DNA of 64,000 bases from Ruegeria sp. PrR005 (lineage in GTDB: Bacteria > Pseudomonadota > Alphaproteobacteria > Rhodobacterales > Rhodobacteraceae), in assembly GCF_010500245.1 (NCBI RefSeq), contig NZ_JAAGOX010000043.1, forward strand, positions 186,001 through 250,000, written 5' to 3'. Positions within the stretch are counted from its first letter, which is position 1. Every line of letters starts with the position of its first letter. Positions 50,949 to 60,318 of this stretch are shown piece after piece. The position numbers were made by a program, and so were the translations under genes. The notes under the pieces are model-generated. The model saw only the letters and a list, made by a program, of their open reading frames with translations. It searched no databases and was not told the DNA's origin.

Positions 50949-52819
50949 TGGAACACGAACTGAGGATCATGCCGGAACCCGCACCGCTTCCGATGGAGGC
51001 GCAGGATTTTAATACGGGGTTCCGTGACGCTCAGGCTCCGCAGGAGGTGGCGACACAAGGTGTCGCGCTTTGGCGGGTCTTGGCGTTCTCACCGGCGATG
51101 GCGGCCACCTTGGGGTTGCTCTGGCTGATGGGAGACTGGTTTTCGGATGCCGGGATTTCGCTGGTCGAAGGTATCCTTCTGGCCCTGATCGCCTTCAACT
51201 TCTTCTGGATCGCCTTTGCGGTCAGTACGGTTCTCTTGGGCATGATCTCGCTGTCCCGGCAGGGTCCGCGGGTTCGCGGCGACAAGGTGCAGCGCCTGCG
51301 CGTGGCCCTGTTGATGCCGGTCTACAACGAAGTGCCGTGGTATGTACTTGGCAACGCACGCACCATGCTCGAAGAGCTGAAATCGCGCGGTGGCCAGCAT
51401 GAATACGCCATGTTCATCCTGTCAGACACCCGCGACGACGCCATCGCCGCGCAGGAACAGGCCAGTGTCGAGGCGTTGCGGACAACACTGGCGCCCGATC
51501 TGGCACTATACTACCGCCGCCGCGAACAGAACACTGACCGCAAGGTCGGCAACATCGCCGATTGGGTCAGCACCTGGGGCGGGGCCTGGGATGCGATGCT
51601 GGTGCTGGACGCCGACAGCCTGATGACCGGTCGCGCGATCGCGCGCCTGACCGACGCGCTGGCCCGCGACCCCGCCGCCGGGCTGATCCAGAGCTTTCCG
51701 CAACTGATCGGCGCACAATCGGTTTTTGCACGGATGCAGCAGTTCGCCAACGGCGTCTATGGCGCCGCCTTTGCCGAGGGCATGGCCCGCTGGTGCGGAC
51801 AGGAGGGCAACTATTGGGGCCATAACGCGATCATCCGCACCGCCGCTTTCGCCAATTGCGCGGGCCTGCCCAAGCTGCGCTCGCTGTCGGGGCGTGAAAA
51901 GCTGATCATGAGCCATGATTTCGTCGAGGCGGGGTTGTTGCGCCGGGCCGGTTGGGCGGTGCGTTTCCTGCCGCGCATCCGGGGCTCTTATGAAGAGACG
52001 CCGCCGACCCTGATCGACCATGTGCTGCGCGACCGCCGCTGGTGCCAGGGGAACCTGCAACACCTGAACCTGCTGACCGCGCGCGGCTTTCGCTCGATCT
52101 CGCGGTTCCACATGTTCCATGGTGCCATCGGTTACCTGATGTCACCGATCTGGTTCGCGCTCCTGGTGATGTGGGCGCTGATCGGCCACGGCGAGGACGG
52201 TTCGGTTCTACAGTATTTCAGCCCCGAGAACCCGCTGTTCCCGCAATGGCCGGACATCTCCGAGGGACGCCATGTGGTGATCATCGTCGTCATGTACGCC
52301 ATGCTGTTGCTGCCCAAGTTGCTGGGCATCGCGGCGCTGCCGCTGAGTGGCGCCCGTTACTCCGACTTCGGCGGCGCGGGCCGGTTCCTGCTGTCGTTCC
52401 TTTCCGAAGTGATCCTGTCGATCCTTTACGCCCCCATCCTGATGGTCCAGCAGATGATCGCGGTATTCCGCACCATGCTGGGCATCCAGAAGGGGTGGTC
52501 GCCGCAGGCCCGCGACGGCGGCACCTATGGCCTGACGACGCTGATCACCTGTCATGCGCTCGAAACCGTCAGCGGGCTGGCGCTCAGCGCCGGTATCGCG
52601 CTGGGGCTGGTCTCGGTCTGGCTGGCCCCGATTGCGTTCAGCCTCGCCCTTGCGGTGCCGCTGTCCGCCCTGTCGGGTGTATCGGCTGGCGCCGCGCGGC
52701 GGCTGATCGGGATGCGCGAGGAATACCGCGAACCGGCGATCACGCGGGCGGCGCGGTCTTACCGGACCGAACTGAAATCGCTTCTGGAACGCGGCACAGG
52801 CGTACGCCCGGCCGAATAA
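50948..52819 (+). CDS. opgH: Glucan glucosyltransferase OpgH
   Basis: A 623-residue inner-membrane enzyme that makes and exports the beta-1,2-glucan backbone from UDP-glucose. Two helices near residues 40-95 precede the GT2 domain with VALLMPVYNEVPWYVLGNAR, DADSLMTGRAIARLTDALAR and RDRRWCQGNLQHLNLLTARG (the Q-x-x-RW motif, about residues 360-380); several C-terminal helices follow. It is shorter than the Escherichia coli enzyme (847) because the N- and C-terminal extensions are reduced, as in other alphaproteobacteria. The start ATG overlaps the opgG stop (TGATG). Confidence 0.93.
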   Translation: MEHELRIMPEPAPLPMEAQDFNTGFRDAQAPQEVATQGVALWRVLAFSPAMAATLGLLWLMGDWFSDAGISLVEGILLALIAFNFFWIAFAVSTVLLGMISLSRQGPRVRGDKVQRLRVALLMPVYNEVPWYVLGNARTMLEELKSRGGQHEYAMFILSDTRDDAIAAQEQASVEALRTTLAPDLALYYRRREQNTDRKVGNIADWVSTWGGAWDAMLVLDADSLMTGRAIARLTDALARDPAAGLIQSFPQLIGAQSVFARMQQFANGVYGAAFAEGMARWCGQEGNYWGHNAIIRTAAFANCAGLPKLRSLSGREKLIMSHDFVEAGLLRRAGWAVRFLPRIRGSYEETPPTLIDHVLRDRRWCQGNLQHLNLLTARGFRSISRFHMFHGAIGYLMSPIWFALLVMWALIGHGEDGSVLQYFSPENPLFPQWPDISEGRHVVIIVVMYAMLLLPKLLGIAALPLSGARYSDFGGAGRFLLSFLSEVILSILYAPILMVQQMIAVFRTMLGIQKGWSPQARDGGTYGLTTLITCHALETVSGLALSAGIALGLVSVWLAPIAFSLALAVPLSALSGVSAGAARRLIGMREEYREPAITRAARSYRTELKSLLERGTGVRPAE

Positions 52820-52826
52820 ACCCGGT

Positions 52827-52851
52827 GCTGGGCGATCAAGGATCGCCCAGC
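52827..52851. terminator. Perfect hairpin at the opgH/esterase junction
   Basis: GCTGGGCGATC (52827-52837) and GATCGCCCAGC (52841-52851) are perfect 11-base arms around AAG. The hairpin covers the stop codon of the esterase gene and starts 8 bases after opgH. With no T run on either side it could be a weak bidirectional terminator or mRNA end-stabiliser. Confidence 0.5.
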
Positions 52852-53663
52852 GCCTCGTACCAGTCGATCATCATGTCGGCCCAACCTTCGGGAACCATGT
52901 GACCGCCGGGAAACAGCGCGAATTCAATCACCCCGTCCGGATCGCAGCTGGTCCAGGCACGCCGCTGGAACGGTCCGGTGAGGGAATAGCTGTCGGGTTT
53001 GTGATCGAGGCACCCGTTGGCGATGCGCCAGATTTCCAGACCGGCAAAGATATCACCCTGCTGAAACCGGCCGGCCCCAAGGATGCGCCCTTCGAGCGGC
53101 ACGACAGGATCGCTCCAGCCATGCGTGTGCAACAGTCGCACCGGACCGTTGCATGCCGCTGGCTGCGGGCGCCAGAACCCGCCCGAGACCGGTACATAGG
53201 CGGAATAGGCATCGGGCGTGGCGCAGGCCAGGTAGTTTACCATGAAGGCGCCCGCCGAAAATCCCCCCAGTACCACGCGATTTTGGTCCAGCCCGAACCG
53301 GGCGACCGCGTCCTCGGTTACCGCATTCAGAAAGGCGGCCTCGTCCCGCCCCTCCCAACCGGGAAAGAAATTCCAGCTGCGCTTGCCCGTCCCAGCGGGG
53401 CGGATCGCGCCATCCGGAGCGATCACCGCCCAGCCCCGGGCCAGCAAGGGGGCGACGAGCCGCTCGTTGTTGATCGGTCCCGCGCCTTCTCCGCCATGCC
53501 CGTGCAGAAACACCAGAACCGGGGGGTGTTCGGTCTTGGGCAAGACGATGTGATAACTTCCGCCAGAAATTTCACACGGAGCCTGTTCGTCCGCACAACC
53601 GGCGGAAACCCCTGTCACCGATCCCGCCAGTGCCAGAACCGCAGATATGCTCCGGATCATCAT
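52836..53663 (-). CDS. Exported alpha/beta-hydrolase, PHB depolymerase-like esterase
   Basis: A 275-residue protein with an N-terminal signal peptide (MMIRSISAVLALAGSVTGVS, cut near SAG). The hydrolase core has VLVFLHGHGGEGAGP (oxyanion loop, about residues 49-63), the nucleophile serine in VVLGGFSAGAFMVNYLACAT (GFSAG, about residue 136), and the late histidine in FPGGHMVPEGW. It resembles feruloyl esterase/LpqC-type poly(3-hydroxybutyrate) depolymerases. Several cysteine pairs are likely disulfides, in line with a periplasmic location. It overlaps the rhodanese gene at its start (ATGA). Confidence 0.84.
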   Translation of the reverse strand: MMIRSISAVLALAGSVTGVSAGCADEQAPCEISGGSYHIVLPKTEHPPVLVFLHGHGGEGAGPINNERLVAPLLARGWAVIAPDGAIRPAGTGKRSWNFFPGWEGRDEAAFLNAVTEDAVARFGLDQNRVVLGGFSAGAFMVNYLACATPDAYSAYVPVSGGFWRPQPAACNGPVRLLHTHGWSDPVVPLEGRILGAGRFQQGDIFAGLEIWRIANGCLDHKPDSYSLTGPFQRRAWTSCDPDGVIEFALFPGGHMVPEGWADMMIDWYEALGDP

Positions 53664-54121
53664 CCACGCTCCTCATAGGCCGTCACCGGCAGATCCGACC
53701 GCACCCATCCGGGCCCCGCGCGCGATCCCAGCATACCCTCGGGAACATCGATGATATTGCCGAAACCGGCTTCGCTCAATCGGTTTGCAAGCCGGGCCGA
53801 GCGTACCCCGCGCGCGCAGATCAGGGCAATCGGCCGGTTCCAGTCGCCCTCAGCCAGGCCCGCCAGCGCCTCGGCAAAATCCTCGCGCCGCATGTCGAGC
53901 GGATGAGCCCCTTCGCCGATGCCTGTCGTGCGCCATTCGTCCGGGCGCCTGATGTCAATCAGCAAGACCTTGCCTTCGGTCGCCTGCGCATGCGCTTCGG
54001 CCACCGTGAGCGCGCCCCCGGCGAAATCTTCAGGCGTCAACAGATACTGCCGCAGGCCAAAGCCGAGGACCATCGCCACCGCGAGACCAAGCAAAACCCG
54101 ACGCGATATTTTCTGGGACAT
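53660..54121 (-). CDS. Membrane-anchored rhodanese-domain protein
   Basis: A 153-residue protein. One hydrophobic segment near residues 10-28 (VLLGLAVAMVLGFGLRQYLL) anchors it, and a single rhodanese domain follows: LLIDIRRPDEWRTTGIGEGA (about residues 57-76) and the active-site loop ALICARGVRSARLANRLSEA with the catalytic cysteine. The loop CARGVRS fits a sulfur carrier of the single-domain GlpE/PspE type. It faces the periplasm by topology. The chosen ATG has GAGGGGAC upstream; an earlier ATG would extend the tail. It is coupled to the esterase gene. Confidence 0.84.
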   Translation of the reverse strand: MSQKISRRVLLGLAVAMVLGFGLRQYLLTPEDFAGGALTVAEAHAQATEGKVLLIDIRRPDEWRTTGIGEGAHPLDMRREDFAEALAGLAEGDWNRPIALICARGVRSARLANRLSEAGFGNIIDVPEGMLGSRAGPGWVRSDLPVTAYEERG

Positions 54122-54357
54122 GTCCCCTCCCGCAATTGTGCAGAGCACCATTCAACCGGAAACAGGTTTTATCACGTCCGGCCAAGCTTCGCCTGACCCC
54201 AACAGGCCGGGCGCGATCAACAATTCGTCAGCCAAAAATGCATGTTACACTCTGTCGCAACAAATCTCTGACCTTTGCAACCTTGCAATACCGGGCAAGG
54301 ACATAAATTATCGCTGCAAAACGGAAACAAGAAAAACCAACAGCGGAGAAATCGACG

Positions 54358-57246
54358 GTGTCCCTCTTCCTCATCGCCGCCCTTCCCTTTCTCGGGGCGA
54401 TCTTCCCTGCCCTGCTGATCCGGGCGGGACGCAACGCCTCGGCTTCGGCGGCGGGACTGACCAGCTTTCTGGCCTTCACCGGTCTGATGATCCATGCCCC
54501 GACGATTCTGTCGGGCGGCGTGGTGACCGCAAGGTTCGACTGGCTGCCCGGATTGGGGCTGAACGCCAATTTCATGCTGGACGGGCTGGGGTTCCTGTTC
54601 GCGACGCTGATCCTTGGGATCGGCATGCTGATCATCCTCTATGCCCGGTTCTATCTGTCCCGGCATGATCCGATGGGGCAGTTCTATACCTATCTCCTGT
54701 TGTTCCAGGGCGCGATGGTGGGCGTCGTCTTGTCCGACAACATCCTGCTTTTGCTGGTTTTCTGGGAACTTACCTCGCTTAGCTCATTCCTGCTGATCGG
54801 CTATTGGAAGCACCTGCCCGCAGGCCGCCAAGGCGCGCGGATGGCGCTGGCGGTGACCGGATCGGGCGGGTTGGCGATGATCGCGGGCATGCTTATTCTG
54901 GGCCATATCGTGGGATCTTATGACCTGAGTGTGATCCTTCAGAACAAGGAGGCGATCCAGGCCTCTCCCTGGTACCTGCCCGCACTGCTGCTAATCCTCT
55001 TGGGCTGTTTCACCAAATCGGCGCAATTTCCGTTCCATTTCTGGCTGCCGCATGCGATGGCAGCCCCGACGCCTGTCTCGGCCTATCTGCACTCGGCCAC
55101 GATGGTCAAAGCGGGGCTCTTTCTGATGGCCCGCATGTGGCCGGTGCTGGCGGGCACGCCTGAGTGGTTCTATATCGTGGCTACCACCGGGTTGGTGACC
55201 ATGGTGGTGGGCGCTGTCATCGCACTTTTCAAGGACGACCTCAAAGCACTGCTGGCCTTTTCCACCGTCAGTCAACTGGGGCTGATCACCATGCTCCTGG
55301 GTTTTGGCACCAAGATCGCGGCAGTTGCGGCGGTGTTCCACATCGTCAACCACGCGACATTCAAGGCGGCCCTGTTCATGAGCGCCGGCATCGTCGACCA
55401 TGAGACTGGCACGCGTGACATCAAGCTCTTGGGCGGGTTGCGGCGGATGATGCCGATCACCTTCGGCATTGCACTGATCGCGGGTCTATCAATGGCGGGT
55501 ATTCCGCCGCTCAACGGTTTCATCAGCAAGGAAATGATGCTGGAAGAGACCATTCACACCGTGTGGCTGGACAGCCAGTTGGTCGTGCCGGCACTGGCGA
55601 TCATCGGAGCGTTGTTCTCGGCGGCCTATTCCTTTCGCTACATCGCTCATACATTCCTCGGGCCCGAGCGCGAGAGCTATCCCCATGCGCCGCACGATCC
55701 CGGTCCGGGCCTGTGGCTGTCACCCGCAATCCTGGTCTTTCTGGTCGTGATCATCGGCCTCAACTCGGCCACGGTTGCCGGCCCGATCGTCAAAGCCGCA
55801 GCCGGCGCGGTGGTCGGCGGCGAGCTGCCCGAATTCAAGCTCAAGCTCTGGCATGGCTTCACCCCGGCGCTCTACATGTCGATCGTGGCCGTTCTGGGCG
55901 GCTTGCTGTTGCTGGCCCTGCACGGACACCTGGAGCGGGTTTGGAATAACCTGCCCCGGCCCGAGGCCAAGGCGATCTTTGATGCAGTAATCGAGGCGCT
56001 GACGCGCCTGTCGCGGACGATCACCGACGGGCTGCATAACGGGGTCATCAGCCGCTACGCCGCGATCATGGTCGCGTTCACCGTCGGCATCGGTTATTAC
56101 GCCTATGCGACCGGAACGACCGGACTGCCAACCCGCGTGCCGCTGGAGGCGCCGATCATTCCGATCATCGGCTGGATCTGCCTGGTGGTCGCGACGCTGG
56201 CCATCATGTGGTTCCACCGCAACCGTCTGCTGTCGCTGGTGCTGATCGGGGTGGTGGGCCTGATCGTCTCAATGGCCTTCAACTACCTGTCGGCCCCGGA
56301 TCTGGCACTGACCCAGATCTCGGTCGAAGTGGTGACGATGATCCTGCTGCTCCTGTCGCTGAACTTCATGCCGACGGAGACGCCGGTGGACAGCACCAAG
56401 GCGCGCAAGCTGCGGGATGCGGCGATCTCGATCGTCGCGGGTCTGGGCGCGGGCGGACTGATCTATGCGCTGATGCTGCGGGACTTCGCCTTTCCCACCA
56501 TCTCGGGCTATCATCTGGCCAATTCCTATAAGGGCGGCGGCGGCACCAACGTGGTCAACGTGATCCTGGTGGACTTCCGTGGTTTCGATACCTTCGGCGA
56601 GATCATCGTGCTGGGTATTGCCGCGCTGGTGATCTTTGCGCTGGCGGAATCGGTCCTGTCCAGCAACGTGCGCGCCTATCTGTTGAACCGCAAGCCGCAC
56701 TGGCCGCAGTCGGGCGACGCACATCCGCTGATGATGGTGGTGGTGACCCGTGTGATGATGCCCATCGCGCTGATGGTAGGGGCCTATATCTTTTTCCGCG
56801 GCCACAACCAGCCAGGCGGCGGCTTCATCGCCGGGCTGGTGGTCGCCATCGCCTTTTTGATGCAATACATGGCCAGCGGTTATACTTGGACGATCGAGCG
56901 CCAGCGGTTCTATTACCATGCCACCATCGGTTGGGGTGTGCTGATCGCGGCCGCCACCGGTCTGGGCGCCTGGTTCAACGACATGCCCTTCCTGACCAGC
57001 GATTTCGGCTATCTGCACTGGCCGCCGCTGGAAGAGTTCGAATGGGCGACCGCGATGCTGTTTGACACTGGTGTGTTCCTTGCCGTCCTGGGGGCCGTGC
57101 TGCTGGCGCTCGACAGCCTGTCGCGCTTTGCCTGGCAGCCCGGAATACAGCAGGAATACCCGATGGACATCAACCCGCAGCGTGACGCACCGCCGGTGCC
57201 CGGACCCGGACCAGATACCGTAATCCCCGTGGGAAAGGAGACTTGA
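54358..57246 (+). CDS. mnhA: Mrp Na+/H+ antiporter subunit A with fused subunit B
   Basis: A 962-residue membrane protein. The NuoL/NuoN-like part (about residues 60-400) has FLLIGYWKHLPAGRQGARMA, SAQFPFHFWLPHAMAAPTPV with SAYLHSATMVKAG following, and HIVNHATFKAALFMSAGIVD. The MnhA C-terminal part is about 560-750, and an MnhB domain (from about 785; RGHNQPGGGFIAGLVVAIAF) ends the protein. Group 2 mrp operons carry A and B as one fused gene, as in PhaAB of Sinorhizobium. The start codon is GTG, with CGGAGA upstream. Works with subunits C-G to expel Na+ or K+ for protons, giving alkali and salt tolerance. Confidence 0.93.
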   Translation: MSLFLIAALPFLGAIFPALLIRAGRNASASAAGLTSFLAFTGLMIHAPTILSGGVVTARFDWLPGLGLNANFMLDGLGFLFATLILGIGMLIILYARFYLSRHDPMGQFYTYLLLFQGAMVGVVLSDNILLLLVFWELTSLSSFLLIGYWKHLPAGRQGARMALAVTGSGGLAMIAGMLILGHIVGSYDLSVILQNKEAIQASPWYLPALLLILLGCFTKSAQFPFHFWLPHAMAAPTPVSAYLHSATMVKAGLFLMARMWPVLAGTPEWFYIVATTGLVTMVVGAVIALFKDDLKALLAFSTVSQLGLITMLLGFGTKIAAVAAVFHIVNHATFKAALFMSAGIVDHETGTRDIKLLGGLRRMMPITFGIALIAGLSMAGIPPLNGFISKEMMLEETIHTVWLDSQLVVPALAIIGALFSAAYSFRYIAHTFLGPERESYPHAPHDPGPGLWLSPAILVFLVVIIGLNSATVAGPIVKAAAGAVVGGELPEFKLKLWHGFTPALYMSIVAVLGGLLLLALHGHLERVWNNLPRPEAKAIFDAVIEALTRLSRTITDGLHNGVISRYAAIMVAFTVGIGYYAYATGTTGLPTRVPLEAPIIPIIGWICLVVATLAIMWFHRNRLLSLVLIGVVGLIVSMAFNYLSAPDLALTQISVEVVTMILLLLSLNFMPTETPVDSTKARKLRDAAISIVAGLGAGGLIYALMLRDFAFPTISGYHLANSYKGGGGTNVVNVILVDFRGFDTFGEIIVLGIAALVIFALAESVLSSNVRAYLLNRKPHWPQSGDAHPLMMVVVTRVMMPIALMVGAYIFFRGHNQPGGGFIAGLVVAIAFLMQYMASGYTWTIERQRFYYHATIGWGVLIAAATGLGAWFNDMPFLTSDFGYLHWPPLEEFEWATAMLFDTGVFLAVLGAVLLALDSLSRFAWQPGIQQEYPMDINPQRDAPPVPGPGPDTVIPVGKET

Positions 57247-57247
57247 C

Positions 57248-57610
57248 ATGGAAGCGCTCCTTGCCTCTGCCGTGGGTGTCCTGACTGCCGCCGGCATCTT
57301 CCTGATCCTGCGCCGCCGGACCTTCCCGGTCATTCTCGGCCTGTCGTTGCTGACCTATGCGGTCAACGCCTTTCTCTTTGCCACCGGGCGGCTGGCGCTG
57401 AATGCACCGCCGGTCCTGAACAAATACGAAGAGGTTGCCTATACCGACCCGCTGCCGCAGGCGCTGGTGCTGACGGCGATCGTGATCTCGTTCGGGATGA
57501 CCGCCGTCATCGTGATGATCGCGCTCGGCGCCTATCTGTCGTCCAAGGACGACCGCATCGACATGAAGGCGCATGACAGCGTCGACGCCGCACCGGGAGA
57601 GGACGCATGA
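57248..57610 (+). CDS. mnhC: Mrp antiporter subunit C
   Basis: A 120-residue membrane protein with three transmembrane segments, homologous to NuoK. The blocks SAVGVLTAAGIFLILRRRTF, VILGLSLLTYAVNAFLFATG (about residues 29-48) and YTDPLPQALVLTAIVISFGM are MnhC signatures. It begins one base after mnhA; its end overlaps the mnhD start by four bases. Confidence 0.93.
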   Translation: MEALLASAVGVLTAAGIFLILRRRTFPVILGLSLLTYAVNAFLFATGRLALNAPPVLNKYEEVAYTDPLPQALVLTAIVISFGMTAVIVMIALGAYLSSKDDRIDMKAHDSVDAAPGEDA

Positions 57611-59154
57611 ACCATTGGATCATCGCCCCGATCGTGTTGCCCGCACTGCTGGCGCCCTTCATCATCATGGTCCTGCGCTATCACCTGGACCTGCAACGTA
57701 TCTTCTCGGTCGCGGGAACCGTCGGCCTGGTGGGGATCGCGCTGACCCTGACGGCGCAGGCCGCAGGCGGCGAAATTCAGGTCTATGAACTGGGTAACTG
57801 GCCCGCGCCCTTTGGCATCGTGCTGGTGCTCGACCGGTTGTCGGCCTTGATGGTTCTGCTGACCTCACTGCTGGCGCTGGCGGTGGTGCTCTACGCCATG
57901 GGATCGGGATGGGACAAGCGCGGGCGCCATTTCCACCCGTTGTTCCAATTTCAACTGATGGGGGTTTGTGGCGCCTTCCTGACCGGGGATGCGTTCAACC
58001 TTTTCGTGTTCTTCGAGGTACTGCTGATCGCATCCTACGGTCTGATGATCCATGGCGGTGGCCCCGTCCGGTTCAAGGCCGGGGTGCAATATGTCACCTA
58101 CAACCTGCTCGGCTCGACCCTGTTCCTGTTCGCGCTCGGCACGCTCTATTCGGTGACCGGCACGCTCAACATGGCCGATCTGGCGGTGCGGGTGGCCGAC
58201 CTGCCGACCGAGGATACCGCCCTGCTCAGGGTCGGCGCTGTGCTTTTGCTGCTGGTTTTCTGCATCAAGGCTGCGGTTCTGCCGCTGCATTTCTGGCTGC
58301 CGGCCAGCTATTCCCTTGCGCCGATGCCAGTGGCTGCGCTTTTTGCGATCATGACCAAGGTGGGCGCCTATTCCATCCTCCGGATGTACACGCTGGCCTT
58401 TGGGCCTGATGTGGCGATCACCCAGGGGCTGGCCGGAGACTGGCTGCTGCCAGCGGCGCTCGTCACGCTCGCCATCGGCGCAGTCGGGATCCTGGGCACG
58501 CAGCATATCGCACGGATGGTCGCATTTGCCGCCATCGCCTCGATGGGCACGCTGCTGATCGCGGTGTCGCTGTTCACACCCCAGGCCACGGCGGCGGCTC
58601 TATACTACGCCGTACATTCCACACTCGCCGCCGGGCTGATGTTCCTGATCGCCGATCTGGTAATCGAACGCCAGGGCGGCCGCATCGACGGCATGACACC
58701 GATGCCGCAAAGCGGGCTAATCGCCACGCTCTATTTCATCGGGGCCATCGCGCTGGCGGGCATGCCACCCCTGTCGGGGTTCGTCGGCAAGCTGCTGGTG
58801 ATGGACGCTGCCCGTGACGCAGGCGATTTCACCGCGATCTGGGCGGTGATTCTGGTCAGTTCCTTCATCACCATCGTCGGGCTCGCGCGGGCCGGATCGC
58901 TCATCTTCTGGCAAAGCCACGATGCCCGCCACAACAACGAACCTGACCCAGAAAACGAGGACAAGGTGATCCACCTGCCGCCCCCCGAACCGATGCCGGT
59001 CCTGACCTTTTCGGCCGTTTTCGGGCTGGTTGCCGGGCTGATCGGACTGACGCTGTTTGCCGGCCCCTTGATGGAATACACAAGCTCAATGGCCGAACAG
59101 CTCTATACGCCGGACCACTATATCGACGCAGTCCTGAAGGGAGGCGAGCAATGA
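57607..59154 (+). CDS. mnhD: Mrp antiporter subunit D
   Basis: A 515-residue membrane protein with about 14 helices, homologous to NuoN/NuoM. Conserved segments include FQLMGVCGAFLTGDAFNLFV followed by FFEVLLIASYGLMIHG (about residues 118-153), the lysine-bearing CIKAAVLPLHFWLPASYSLA (about residues 219-238) and IALAGMPPLSGFVGKLLVMD. Both a glutamate (FFEV) and lysine of the proton path are present. Overlaps mnhC and mnhE by four bases each. Confidence 0.94.
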   Translation: MNHWIIAPIVLPALLAPFIIMVLRYHLDLQRIFSVAGTVGLVGIALTLTAQAAGGEIQVYELGNWPAPFGIVLVLDRLSALMVLLTSLLALAVVLYAMGSGWDKRGRHFHPLFQFQLMGVCGAFLTGDAFNLFVFFEVLLIASYGLMIHGGGPVRFKAGVQYVTYNLLGSTLFLFALGTLYSVTGTLNMADLAVRVADLPTEDTALLRVGAVLLLLVFCIKAAVLPLHFWLPASYSLAPMPVAALFAIMTKVGAYSILRMYTLAFGPDVAITQGLAGDWLLPAALVTLAIGAVGILGTQHIARMVAFAAIASMGTLLIAVSLFTPQATAAALYYAVHSTLAAGLMFLIADLVIERQGGRIDGMTPMPQSGLIATLYFIGAIALAGMPPLSGFVGKLLVMDAARDAGDFTAIWAVILVSSFITIVGLARAGSLIFWQSHDARHNNEPDPENEDKVIHLPPPEPMPVLTFSAVFGLVAGLIGLTLFAGPLMEYTSSMAEQLYTPDHYIDAVLKGGEQ

Positions 59155-59648
59155 AACTGTTGCGCCGGGTGTTCCCGCACCCGCATCTCACCATCCTTCT
59201 TACGATCGTCTGGGTGCTGCTGGCAAACGCGCCGTCGCTTAATTCGGTCGTGTTCGGCCTGATCCTCGGGATCGTGATCCCGTTCATCACCCAGCCCTAT
59301 TGGCCAGACCGCCCGATCCTGCGGAACTGGCCGATGGTGGTGGAGTACATCCTGGTCGTTCTGTGGGACATCGTGGTGGCGAATTTCACCGTCGCCCGAA
59401 TCATCCTGTTCAAACGTGATGCCGACCGGCAGCCGAACTGGGTCTGCGTCCCGCTCGAACTGCGCAGCCCCGAGGCGATTACCGTGCTGGCGGGTACCAT
59501 CACCATGACCCCAGGAACTGTCAGCTGCGACCTGTCTGCACAAGGTCACAACCTGTTGGTGCATTGCCTGGACGCCCCCGATCCCGACGCGGTGCGCGAC
59601 GAGATCAAGCACCGTTATGAACGCCGCCTGAAGGAGATTTTCGAATGA
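59151..59648 (+). CDS. mnhE: Mrp antiporter subunit E
   Basis: A 165-residue membrane protein with two or three helices near the N-terminus (HLTILLTIVWVLLANAPSLN, then FGLILGIVIPFITQPYW) and a cytoplasmic tail with VAGTITMTPGTVSC-like LAGTITMTPGTVSCDLSAQG (about residues 116-135), the MnhE signature. It overlaps mnhD and mnhF by four bases each. Confidence 0.93.
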   Translation: MKLLRRVFPHPHLTILLTIVWVLLANAPSLNSVVFGLILGIVIPFITQPYWPDRPILRNWPMVVEYILVVLWDIVVANFTVARIILFKRDADRQPNWVCVPLELRSPEAITVLAGTITMTPGTVSCDLSAQGHNLLVHCLDAPDPDAVRDEIKHRYERRLKEIFE

Positions 59649-59920
59649 TCATCATGGACTATGCGATCTACTTCACCTTTGCCTGTTTCGGGGCGGCCGT
59701 CATGATGTGCCTGTGGCGGATCATCACCGCTGACGGGGTTGGCACTCGGGTTTTGGCGCTGGACACGATGGTAATCAACACCATCGCCCTGATGGTTCTC
59801 TACGGCCTGCTCTTGGGAACCGAGATCTTTTTCGAGGCGGCCATGATCATTGCCATGCTGGGCTTTGTCTCGACCGTCGCCTATGCGCGCTTCATGCTGC
59901 GCGGCAACATCATCGAGTGA
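59645..59920 (+). CDS. mnhF: Mrp antiporter subunit F
   Basis: A 91-residue membrane protein with three helices. TADGVGTRVLALDTMVINTI (about residues 30-49) is the MnhF signature, between the first two helices, and MIIAMLGFVSTVAYARFML forms the last. Its ATG overlaps the mnhE stop, and seven bases separate it from mnhG. Confidence 0.93.
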   Translation: MIIMDYAIYFTFACFGAAVMMCLWRIITADGVGTRVLALDTMVINTIALMVLYGLLLGTEIFFEAAMIIAMLGFVSTVAYARFMLRGNIIE

Positions 59921-59927
59921 GGGCGAC

Positions 59928-60314
59928 ATGACAGAATTCTGGGAAATCGTCATCGCCTTCTTCCTGATCATTTCGGGCATCTTCGGCTTTGTCGGCTCGT
60001 TCGGGATGATCAAGCTCAAGGATCCGATGTCGCGCCTGCATGCACCGACCAAGGCGACCACACTGGGCGTGGGCGGCGTGCTGATCGCCTCTATCCTCCA
60101 CTCGCTCGCATTGGAGCATCGGCTGTCGCTGCACGAGTTGCTGATCACGCTGTTTCTGTTCCTCACGGCGCCGGTCACAGCCCTGTTCATTGCCAAATGG
60201 CACATTCACCGGCATGAAACGCCGGACAGCCTGCCCAATGCGGGCGAGGATGGCAAATGGGCAACCCATGCGGTACAGACCGACGAAGAGATACCCGACC
60301 ACACGGCGACCTGA
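59928..60314 (+). CDS. mnhG: Mrp antiporter subunit G
   Basis: A 128-residue membrane protein with three helices. The block FGFVGSFGMIKLKDPMSRLH followed by APTKATTLGVGGVLIAS (about residues 18-54) is the MnhG signature. The C-terminal tail of about 40 residues is hydrophilic (HIHRHETPDSLPNAGEDG). The start at MTEFWEIV has GAGGGCG upstream. Last antiporter gene, only four bases before selD. Confidence 0.93.
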   Translation: MTEFWEIVIAFFLIISGIFGFVGSFGMIKLKDPMSRLHAPTKATTLGVGGVLIASILHSLALEHRLSLHELLITLFLFLTAPVTALFIAKWHIHRHETPDSLPNAGEDGKWATHAVQTDEEIPDHTAT

Positions 60315-60318
60315 GTAA

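Noticed and set aside
54268-54290. TTTGCAAC-CTTGCAAT upstream of the mrp operon as a PccR site
   Set aside because: Each half has mismatches, the four-base spacer is missing, and there is no propionate link; probably chance in AT-rich DNA.
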